Part shown: positions 1 to 9,340 of the stretch, one piece after another
Layout: each line of letters starts with the position of its first letter
Numbering within the stretch: the first letter of the stretch is position 1
Assembly: GCF_003576645.1 (NCBI RefSeq)
Contig: NC_044917.1
Coordinates: forward strand, 7,798,503-7,862,502
Source of the DNA: Ipomoea triloba
Taxonomy: Eukaryota; Streptophyta; Magnoliopsida; Solanales; Convolvulaceae
Direction: 5' to 3'
DNA length: 64,000 nt
Notes under the pieces: model-generated
Seen by the model: the letters and a program-made list of their open reading frames with translations, nothing else
Told to the model about the DNA's origin: nothing
Databases searched by the model: none
Program-made: the position numbers and the translations under genes

Positions 1-34
1 CGGGTGCCACTTGACCACAAGGTCTTTGGCAATC
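1..34 (-). repeat. tRNA-derived SINE (family A), 5' head, cut by window edge
   Basis: Read on the minus strand the first bases give a head of the type TGGTCAAGTGGCACCCG, matching the start of the complete family A copy at 8430-8567. Only the box A part lies in the window. Confidence 0.6.
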
Positions 35-752
35 ATCGACAGTTTGGCACTTCATATGTATGTATATAGAAAAAATACATATGTTCCTCTATTAAAATTA
101 CCCTTTTAACATTCATTTTGTTGTAACATTATTTATGATATTTAATTTTTATTAATCCATAAAAAGATAGTAGTACTCATGCTTTTAAAGCGGAAGAAAA
201 AAAATTTGTTGAGAAATTACTGAGTATTTTAATCAGTACAACTTCACTATTTTTGATTATCGCTTTTTAATTTGGACCAAATGACCAATAATATTATTAA
301 TTGTGAAATATATTGTACTTATAATAAAAGAGAATTTTATAAACTTATTCTGGTTTGATAAAAATAAGTAGTTGATAAATTATTAAAATTATTTAGAATT
401 TTAATAAATTAGTAATTCTATCACTAAATTCTTTGTAATTTAATTTTTTTTCTTTAGTACAAATACACTAACATATAAAACTATATCATTAAAAAAATTA
501 TAGTTGACATTTTTTTAGATGACACTCTTATTAATTTTTTATTTTTTAATTAACCTCTCAATTACATGAAGTCATAAATACATGTTTATTAAGTTATTAT
601 TACATGTTCATTAAATTAGTACTACAATTATTCAAATTTGCCAATATAAACGTTTCAAAAAACTATTGCCACTAAGATATTTATAAAACCAATTGAATAG
701 GCTACGAAAATATTACAACAAAAACAATCTCTTTACTACAAAAGGTTTTTCC
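35..752. other. AT-rich intergenic DNA, nothing recognised
   Basis: Very AT-rich sequence with only short open frames and no recognisable protein, RNA or element ends. Confidence 0.5.
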
Positions 753-823
753 AAGTATAGTAAATAAGAATGCCCGCATGGGCAGCTCAACTGGTCACAT
801 GAGTGAAGTATAGTCAATAAGAA
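753..823 (+). repeat. Head of SINE family B flanked by 18-bp target-site duplication
   Basis: A 35-bp body at 771-805 (GCAGCTCAACTGGTCACATG core) is bounded by AAGTATAGTAAATAAGAA at 753-770 and the same sequence with one change at 806-823. The body matches the 5' part of copies at 15013-15067 (minus) and about 18070 (plus). It has no A tail, so it is a head-only copy. Confidence 0.65.
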
Positions 824-1405
824 AAAGCTATACATGTTCACATTTAGTATTATTTATTTAATCACAGTATAATACTCATAATAAATTAATTTAATCATAT
901 CAAGTTATGGTCAACCACTACATGATCGAATTGAACCCCGATAATGGGGATATTATTTTGTTCAACTCAGACACAATTAGACAAAGGTGGTTAAGTAGCT
1001 AGATGAAACATGATTCTCTCGTATGATTTGTGGACTATTACAAATGAATAAGAGGGATTTATCTAATACACACTCAAATAGTGACGATTGATTTTCTCGT
1101 CATCCAAAAATTAAAATAAGGGGGTGACAGGGATAATTGGATAGCTTTACCAGTAATAAATCCGTTACATAGGCACTTAATGCTAGGCCATTATATAATT
1201 ATTATAGAGCCGTTGTATTTATTAGACCAGATTAGTTAGCCATTATCCAATATAAATACCGAGCCCTTGTGGTAGGCACGGGACACGCTCAAATATTGCA
1301 CTAAGAACTATCACCAATACAATTGTTTAAATTTGTTACTCCTTGCTTACTACATTTTGGTAACATTCTTATGGCCAGCGAGTGTATCACGACTTGTATG
1401 TGGTG

Positions 1406-1944
1406 ACTTTTAAAAAAAGTCATTTTCATTTTTGGTCCTACTGTTATTGGGGCATTGCCAATTTTAGTCTACTTCATTAATTTTTGCCACATTGCGATCA
1501 GTCTTATTTAGTCTTTACCACTTTTAGTCCACCGTTAAAATTTTTGTTAAATAACCGTCCAAAACAGGGGTATTTTGATCTTTTCATGCTTTGGTCATCT
1601 CCTTTATCCTTTGCATAGGTTTTACTTATACATTTTCATCTAATGAAGAGGTCCGACGAAAGACATGAGTTTGTAATGTGGCTCACATGGCTTTCGTCGG
1701 ACCTCTTCATTGGATGAAAATGCGTAAGGAAAACCACTGCAAAGGGTCAAGGAGATGACCAAAGCATGAAAAGACTAAAAATACCCCTGTTTTGGATGGC
1801 CATTTAACGGTGGACTAAAAGTGGCAAGGACTAAATAAGACTGGCCGCATTGTGACAAAAATTAATGAAGTGGAGTAAAATTGGCAATGCCCCAATAACA
1901 GTAGGACCAAAAATGGAAATGACTCATTTTAAAAACTTTTAAAA
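1406..1944. mobile_element. Foldback (long inverted repeat) MITE, about 0.5 kb
   Basis: Two arms of about 240 bp are inverted copies of each other with few mismatches. They run from about 1418 inward to 1660 and from about 1690 outward to 1932, with outer ends of the type GTCATTTTCATTTTTGGTCC. Only about 25 bp in the middle are unpaired, next to GGTCCGACGAAAG and its complement. No coding capacity is visible. ACTTTTAAAA occurs at 1406-1415 and 1935-1944 and could be the target duplication, but the flanks are low complexity, so the exact ends and superfamily are open. Confidence 0.8.
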
Positions 1945-2470
1945 TGATAAATTTTAATAAAATATTTATAAACGTTTGTAAATTTTATAAGAGTCTATAA
2001 AAGTCTATATTAAAAACATTAATATATATACTTTTATTAACTTTTGTAATCTTTTTTTTTTTTTTTAAACTTTAAAAAGTTTACAAAAGTCTTGAAAATT
2101 CTAAATTGAATACATCTTTACAAGCTTTCAATGACTTTGATTCTTATTATTTATTATTTAAAATTTTTGTATAAAAAATGTTTTAATATATCAAAAAATA
2201 CTTCATAAAACTCTCTATCTATATCCTCTTCTTCCATATCAATATTCTCAACTTCATTATTTTCACGTGAGACATTAAATGCCAATAACTTATATTCACT
2301 TCGTCACATTTTATGTGTTGACTAAAGTTATTTTTAATCTAATTTTTCATAATATTAAGTTTAGTATTTGTATACAAAATTTATATATTTAGAAACTACA
2401 TACATTAAAAGTACTATTAAATACAAAAAATTAAATTTTAAAATAAGTAAAAATACAAAAAAAAAAAGAG

Positions 2471-3172
2471 TTGGTAAAACAAATAAATAGTAACATATGG
2501 AAAGCTCGAAATAACCATGTCTTCAATAATTGTTTCCTCTCGGCGGGCGACGTCGTGAAAAGAGCTGGGGAGGAAGCTATGGAAGCTCATCAATTCCTCC
2601 TGAAACGCGTCGGGCCCCTAGCTGCAAGTCTCGGTTGGGTCGCTTGGTCTCCCGCACGCAATGGCTTTATTAAAAAGAACTTGGATGCCGCGAGAAAAGC
2701 TCATTCGGGCCTGGCTAGCGCAGGCGGACTAATCCGAGATCAGGAAGGGAATTGGATTGGTGGGTTCACCGCGAATATTGGTAATGCAACTAGCTTCATG
2801 GCGGAATTATGGGGTTTCCTGGAAGGTTTAATCATCGCCAAGAATCGAGGTTTCTCTCTTATTTATGCTGAAACAGACTCCGAGGCCCCGGTGAGTGCAC
2901 TGAAAAAAAGACTCAGACGTTAGCCCCTTTGACTCCACTCTTATGGCAGACTGTAAATCGCTTGCTCAGTGTTTCCAAGAGATCAAGACCATGCATGTTC
3001 TCTAGGAAGAAAATCAATGTGCCGATTTTCTTGCAAACCTCGGCTTGAGGGACTACCCTATTGAATCACCCTCTTGACAGCCTGAACGATCTTCTTACCC
3101 GTGATGCGCGGGGTGCTACTTCTTGTAGAAGACGTTAAGTCAAGGGACCCTCCGGATCCCTCCCCTCACCAA
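2471..3172 (+). pseudogene. LINE-type RNase H domain relic
   Basis: The frame from 2471 to 2923 encodes an RNase H (RVT_3-type) segment: GGLIRDQEGNWIGGF is the typical first strand pair, followed by FMAELWGFLEGL (catalytic Glu helix) and YAETDSE (catalytic Asp). It has no ATG start and stops after SALKKR. Downstream, around 2930-3080, another frame carries family-like pieces (LLSVFQEIKTMHVL, CADFLANLGL) after a frameshift and a stop. An A-rich stretch near 3170 follows a CCTCACCAAAAG tail, as at a LINE 3' end. Base composition here is higher in GC than the neighbours. This is the dead 3' part of an L1-like element; a domesticated plant RNase H-like protein is the alternative. Confidence 0.7.
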
Positions 3173-3716
3173 AAGAAAAAAGTAAGTATCACAAATAAAA
3201 TAGGACAGAAAAAGTACAATATTAATAAGCACCTACAAACAAAATTGATTTAAATAATCTTTTTAAATTTACCTCTTTGGCATGACGTAAACGTGGCAAT
3301 AAATACAATGTGTTAGTTGGAACTTGAAGCTTTCAAGGGCTTACAATAAGCAACCAAAATCAAACCCTCCAAATGCTCATAAGGTCCTACTTCTTCTCTC
3401 TCTGGATCCAGCCACCTTTTGCTTTATAATTTTGAGTTTTATTTTTGTAAACCCTTTTCTCTATTTCTCACATGAATCTCTTTTGCCAACCAAATACCGT
3501 TTCTCACTCATAATTTGTATTTACTTCTGCATACATCGTCTCTCTCTGTAACTCTGTAAGTGTCACACAAAACACTGTACTTGTTTCAGTTTGACGGCCA
3601 TGCTTGTTTCTCTATATTCTACGCCCACTTGGATCTTGCGCCTCTTTTCATTCTGGGCCGTCAATTGAATTAGCTTTCACAGTTCTGATCAGTCACTTCT
3701 GTTTCCCGTGTGGAGT

Positions 3717-3724
3717 TATATATA
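3717..3724 (+). promoter_or_regulatory. Candidate TATA box of the translocator gene
   Basis: TATATATA stands about 130 bp before the ATG at 3856, leaving room for a leader of roughly 100 nt that is T- and C-rich. The position fits a plant core promoter; no other evidence. Confidence 0.45.
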
Positions 3725-3855
3725 CATTTAGGGAGGGAGAGAGATCTTTCAAGTTGGCACCTTTTATTTATTTTTTCTTTGTTTTTTTTTGTTTTTGATC
3801 TAAACTCAACTACCCACTTTGATCTTAGCCTCAAAGTTTCAGTCTTTACGCTATA

Positions 3856-6800
3856 ATGATGATCTCGGCTGTGAGGCAGTCTGGGCCACTAGCGATCCAT
3901 GGCTCTGATTTTTTCCGTCCGAAATCGCCGGCGCCGGCGCCCAAGTTATGCGTTCTTCCGCCGCTCCCGGCGTTGAAGCCTTGCCGGAGTTCTATTCTCT
4001 CGTTGGCGAAGCCGGTCCATGTTTCTTCTGTGGAGACCTTTGGGAGTTTGAAGGAGAGATCTCGAGGCGATGATCGCGAGAAGCGTGCGTTGGTCACGTG
4101 CCAGGCCTACGAGGCCGACCGATCGCAGCCGATCGAAGAACCGGCGGCCAAATCTGAGGCTGCCCGGAAGGTGAAGATCGGAATCTACTTTGCTACTTGG
4201 TGGGCTTTGAATGTGGTCTTCAATATATATAATAAGAAGGTTTTGAATGCTTACCCTTTTCCCTGGCTCACCTCCACGCTCTCCCTCGCTGCTGGGTCTC
4301 TGATAATGCTCATCTCTTGGGCTCTGAGGATCGCTGAGACACCAAAGACTGATCTTGATTTCTGGAAGACCCTCTTCCCAGTAAGAAAATCAATAATATT
4401 GGGTGTTTAATGTTTTAATTCTGTGCTTATTCAATTTTTTGTATTGTTCTTCTTGATCAGATGTTTTATGTTGTATGCCCTGTGATCTTTAGCTTATCTG
4501 TTTGTTTATTTTAATGGATTTTATCATCTGAGGATGCTAATATGTTGGGAATTTTCTTGTTTGTATTGTAATTGGACTATAGTGTTTTGTTGATGATGTT
4601 GATGTTGTTGTTGGGTATATTTAGGTTGCAGTTGCACACACCATTGGACATGTGGCTGCTACTGTGAGTATGTCAAAGGTTGCAGTGTCTTTCACTCACA
4701 TTATCAAGAGTGGGGAGCCTGCTTTCAGTGTTCTGGTTTCGAGGTTCATCCTGGGAGAGACTTTTCCGCCGGCTGTTTACTTATCACTGATCCCGATTAT
4801 TGGTGGTTGCTCGCTTGCTGCTCTTACAGAGCTGAACTTCAACATGATTGGTAACTAGAATTTCCTCTATTGAAACGTTTGTGATTGTGTTTGTTAAACC
4901 GTTGTCGTTTACTAGAGTGGAGTTCATGGTTTCGAGGAGCAATTGGAAGGGTTGTTATTGTGTTTTTTGGATAACGAAGGAAACCCCACAACCCTTTCGA
5001 GTGTGAGTAAACCCGGCCTTGTGGCAAAGGACCACAAGAAAGTAAACCTGCTTAGGTTATCCATAGCCGACTGGCTCAAACCAAGGGGCAAGGATTCGAA
5101 CTCGTGACCTTGTAGTTACAAGTGTGGATCTCTTGTCATCTTGGCTGGGGTTACCCCTTTTATTGTGTTACCTTTAATAGAAATTGCCTTTAGAAAGAAC
5201 TATTGCACTATTTAATTGATGGATTTCCGTCTGAAGGTTTCACTATGTTCACGTGATTTTTGCTCAACAAGGTGACCAAGGGGGCTTTGGCATTTTCCGG
5301 GGATTTTTACTACTGAAATACTGCACAATAATGCTTGTTTACTCTAATAATACGCAATTACTCTCCGTATACCGAATATAACTTAGTTTAGCGTTTGTTT
5401 GCTGATGCCTTTTCATTTTGGTTTTTGGCGTTAACCTCAGGGTTTATGGGTGCCATGATATCGAACTTGGCCTTTGTTTTCCGTAACATATTTTCCAAGA
5501 AGGGCATGAAGGGGAAGTCCGTTAGTGGAATGAACTACTATGCTTGCTTGTCCATGCTATCTCTTGTTATTCTCACCCCATTTGCAATTGCTGTGGAGGG
5601 ACCACAAATGTGGACTGTTGGGTTTGAGAAAGCTCTTTCCCAAATTGGACCCAATATCATATGGTAATCAGATGACACCTATCGAACCTTCTTATCTTTT
5701 CGGTACAATATTTGGCATAATGTTACTTCAAGATGTTTTGGTTAGGAAACCTTATTTGTAGTAATTATTATTTTCATCAAATTTTTTTCAATGAATTTAT
5801 GCAGTGAGGAGAATGAAGACAATTGCAGATAAATATCTATTTTCTTATTGGCTTGCCAATAGTTGGAAAACTGATTTTCGTTGAATTCTAAAAATGATTA
5901 GGTTATCTATAGAGAATATGCAAGCTAAATGATATTTGAAGTGTGGATTTAACATTTCATTTCCAACGGTTTCTGATACCAAGGTGTCAATGGTTTGTCG
6001 AATCAATATTTTTTTAATTTCTTTTTCTGCAGAAGGTGATGTGAATTTATAATTTTGAGTTATTGTCTCATAATTTCTTATGTAGTAATGTATGACTATT
6101 CGTCTGCTATAGAAATATTTAGTTTGGACAGACTAATAAGTAATAACTACGATAAAGTCTAGGGAGCTCTTCAATGTGCATTTGCATATCTGTTTATACC
6201 TTTTTTGAACAACAGAAATATTTTAAACTGCGACGTCGTTGGTTGCATTTTTACAATCGGTGCGTTTTTGGTTACTGATGTTAATATCTGTGTGTAATAG
6301 GTGGATGTTGGCCCAGAGTGTGTTCTATCACCTCTACAATCAGGTGTCATACATGTCCCTGGACGAGATCTCGCCTTTAACTTTCAGTATTGGAAACACC
6401 ATGAAGCGAATTTCTGTTATTGTCTCGTCCATCATTATCTTCCGGACACCAGTCCAGCCTGTCAATGCTCTCGGAGCTGCCATCGCTATTCTTGGAACTT
6501 TCTTGTATTCACAGGTAAATTATCTCTTTTTGTATTATTTTGGTGATTCAATACGATTCTCCCTTGATACCTCAGTCTGAAAGTGACCTAAATTTTCTGC
6601 AAAAATGAAAACTGCTTCCATATAAACTAAAGATCAACACAATTTACATTTTTGAAGTTGTGTCCCTGTAACTACATTATATGCACAATTTCAGAAAGCG
6701 ATCCTTTTGCTCACCATACCTGGTGGGCGCTGCGTATGCTCTTATCACATTATGGGTTTTATTTTCTATTTCTTTTGGATCGAGGGAGGGAAGTGTAATC

Positions 6801-7371
6801 TGTGGTTATCTGAGCTAATATGGCTGCTGCTTTTTATTTCCTTTTTGTGATTTTGGGTGCGATCATAAGTGGGCATAAGTGGGCATTTTAACACTTCCCC
6901 TGAACATTGTAAAAGTTGGCAAAACCCACAGCCAACTTAGACAAACCAGACAAATTATACTATGGACCATGGTCCATATAAATGTTTATTTTTTAGTATA
7001 CTGAATGTTCATTTTTAATGTACTGAACTGAAAGTTCATTTTTTTTTAGTAGTACAGCTAAAAATGATCATTTTTAATGTACTGAACTGAAAGTTCATTT
7101 TTTTTAGTAGTACAGCTAAAAATGAACATTCAGTATACAAAAAACAAATGAATATTCAATGTATTAAAAATGAATCTTCAGTATACTAATAATGAACCTT
7201 ATGTCAATGGTCTATCTTGTAAGGTGAACCAGAGTCTGTGATAATATTGAAATAGTATTTCGGGCATGTTGTCTGGTTTTAGCGGAGATGCATTTAACTT
7301 AAAGGAGTGTATTTTTATCATATTCGGGGCTGTTTTGTGATGTAGTTGTGTTGTTGCAGGCAAAGCAGTGA
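3856..7371 (+). CDS. GPT: Plastid glucose-6-phosphate/phosphate translocator (GPT), 5 exons, 399 aa
   Basis: Inner-envelope antiporter that imports glucose 6-phosphate into plastids in exchange for phosphate (starch synthesis, pentose phosphate pathway). Exons by sequence: 3856-4380, 4625-4850, 5441-5663, 6301-6514, 7360-7371; all introns are GT-AG and the phases join cleanly to 399 codons. The last exon holds only AKQ and the stop, the usual GPT C-terminus (FLYSQ-AKQ). Residues 1 to about 75 are a Ser/Pro/Arg-rich transit peptide. Hydrophobic helices follow from KIGIYFATWWALNVVFNIY onward. Lys203 in HIIKSGEP and Lys360-Arg361 in NTMKRISV correspond to phosphate-binding residues known from the triose-phosphate translocator structure. 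Start chosen at the first ATG; a second ATG follows at once. Intron 2 holds a SINE-like insert, intron 4 an AT-rich repeat. GPT1 and GPT2 cannot be separated here. Confidence 0.95.
4981..5155 (-). repeat. SINE-like repeat (family C) in GPT intron 2
   Basis: On the minus strand it has GAGTTCGAATCCTTGCCC, a good tRNA box B. The same layout (AACCAAGG, then GAACTCGTGACCTTGTAGTTAC on the plus strand) recurs in diverged form near 19200-19345, 29060-29330 and 48420-48545, all in the same orientation. Confidence 0.55.
6957..7225. repeat. AT-rich repeat with tandem 60-bp duplication in GPT intron 4
   Basis: The block opens with TATGGACCATGGTCCAT and closes near AATGGTCTATCTTGTAAGGTG. Inside, a roughly 60-bp stretch (TTTTTAATGTACTGAACTGA...) occurs twice in tandem and partly again inverted. 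A related block with GAATGTTCATTCAGTATG lies at 30125-30300, and the GGACCATGGTCC palindrome reappears at 24239. It looks like a non-autonomous DNA element. Confidence 0.55.
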
Positions 7372-7675
7372 AGATTTGGGGAGAAGGAAGTTGGTGCAGA
7401 GAGGAAGGAATCAGATTTTGGGGGTGGTGATGAAGCAAGCTGCAAGCTGCGAGCTGCTTTGTTTGTAGATAGCAAATAAGGAGTTTGAGGGAAGTACTCA
7501 AACGTTTATTATAGTTATAGATTGGGCAGAGTTTTTATTGTAATATTTTTTGCACCTCCAGAATTGAGAGAGAGAGAATGTTGAATTGTATAAATAAGCA
7601 AACCAAACAGAGATGGTGAGCTGTGTTAGGGAACTCTTTCAAATTTCATAAATAGAGTATGATGATGATGATAGA

Positions 7676-7905
7676 TTGTCACGCCTTTGGCCGCGGGCGT
7701 TTGGAAGAGCGGTGAGCCATCTTAATTTCATAATCACTGCCACTTCAATCTCGGGCATGACCGGCCACCTGCTGGCCGGAGCACCCACCAGGCTCGGGCG
7801 CTTGGCTCTCTGTGCCACGGCATGGCCAGAGGAAGCCAAGCGCCCCCGTTGCACCTGCCTGGTGAGGCATGGCAGGGTAGTAGAGGTGATTGGTGAAGGA
7901 TGAAC
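7676..7905. other. GC-rich island with imperfect nested inverted repeats
   Basis: This stretch is far richer in GC than its surroundings. GGGCGCTTGGCT near 7797 and AGCCAAGCGCCC near 7836 are inverted copies, with ACCAGGC / GCCTGGT outside them. Open frames occur on both strands but resemble no protein. It lies just downstream of the GPT gene. Confidence 0.5.
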
Positions 7906-8090
7906 AAGGATCACACATTTGGTAAGTCATCCGAGGGCAATCAAGTTATTTCACTTGGGTCTTGGTTTGGTTTTGGGTTGTTTTACAACATTAAAACCTT
8001 TGTGGTTTTGAATTTAAAATTGATATATAAACTTAAATCATCATTTAATTAATCCAAATGTCTAATTAAAGTTTTTAAGTTTTTAATCGA

Positions 8091-8170
8091 AAGATCTTGT
8101 GGTCTAGTGGCACTCAGTTGCACCCTTACATTGTAACAGAGTCAATAGTACTCAAAAAAAATAAAAAAAG
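8091..8170 (+). repeat. SINE family A, internally deleted copy
   Basis: Begins like the complete copy at 8430 (TGGTCTAGTGGCAC) and jumps directly to its 3' part (CATTGTAACAGAGTCAATAG) before an A-rich tail. The middle, including box B, is missing. Confidence 0.65.
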
Positions 8171-8412
8171 TTTCAAATGTTGATTCAATAGCATAATCTT
8201 ATAGTTAATTCAAACTTTAAATCTCCACATTCAAGTTTAACCTAAATGTTATGCACCCTAGACTTGAGGAGATTTTAGCCATAAGCGGCTTTTATTTTGT
8301 CGGCCCGATCGAGTAGACTGAGTGTTTTATTTTTATTTTTATTTGTGAATTTAAAATATTGAATCCCTAAATGGCTAAAACCAAAAAAAAAAAAAATCAA
8401 AAATAGTCTAAC

Positions 8413-8584
8413 ATATGTTTTTTACTAGTGGTCTAGTGGCACCCGATTTACACCCTCACATGGAAGGGAGTGGGTTCAAGCCTACTATTGATTCTGTGTT
8501 TCAGTAGGTTGAGAAAGTAGCTATGAACAGATACTACATTGTAATAGAGTTAGTAGTTCTAAAAAAAATATGTTTTTAACTAGT
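8413..8584 (+). repeat. Complete tRNA-derived SINE (family A) with 17-bp target-site duplication
   Basis: Body 8430-8567 (138 bp) starts GGTCTAGTGGCACCC (box A region), contains GGGTTCAAGCC (box B) and ends GTAATAGAGTTAGTAGTTCT plus A8. It is flanked by ATATGTTTTTTACTAGT (8413-8429) and ATATGTTTTTAACTAGT (8568-8584), a target duplication with one mismatch. It serves as the reference copy for the fragments listed elsewhere. Confidence 0.85.
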
Positions 8585-9340
8585 TTGGTGATTATAGATA
8601 GTAATGTCCACTGCCTCATGGTGCAAGGCGCCCCCGAATGCTCCATTAGCGCCTAACGCCTTCTACAACATTGTTCATTTTTAGATCCAACCCAATCAAG
8701 CCATTGGACTGACTTAGTAGATCAAAATAAGGTTAAAAAGTTTCAACCTTAACTTACCATTTTTCTCTTTTCAAGCCAATTCAGTAGTTTCAAAATTAGT
8801 TGTGTCTAATCATTGTTCAAACCGCTTCAATTTCACTACTTCTCCAACCATAAGTTTTGGATTGATTATCCCACCCATATGAACCCAACCTGTATATTAG
8901 CAATTGTTATACGAGTAGATCATGGTCCACATAGCTATATAAACTATGATAATACGTCACATATATGTATATTGTCAAATTGAGAATGTAGTAAAACTGC
9001 AATTTTGCTTTGTAAACATATACTTTATATTTTACTAAAAGTTCATAGATATTGCGCAAAGCACAAAATAAAATTTTGCAAAATACATATTATTGTAAAA
9101 TTTTCTATGCAATTATATGTATTATATTATATAGAATATTAATAATTAATAATGAGATAAAAGAAGAAACCCAAGCCTGTTTATTTTACCTAAAGAAAGA
9201 TAATGGAAAAATACAATAAAATTAGAAAGAAAAAAAAAAGTAACAAATTTAGGAGGATAAGCCATTTCTCTATGTTTTTGTTCCTTGTGAGAAAAGGGAG
9301 AAGATGTTATGTGTATTTACAAAAATGAATGCAAGTAAAG
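8585..9340. other. AT-rich intergenic DNA between SINE and SGP1 3' end
   Basis: No coding region or element ends recognised. The part just before 9341 is the expected 3' UTR of the minus-strand GTPase gene. Confidence 0.4.

Noticed and set aside
7639..7930. Overlapping open frames on both strands in the GC-rich island
   Set aside because: Length is explained by GC content and inverted repeats; no domain on either strand.
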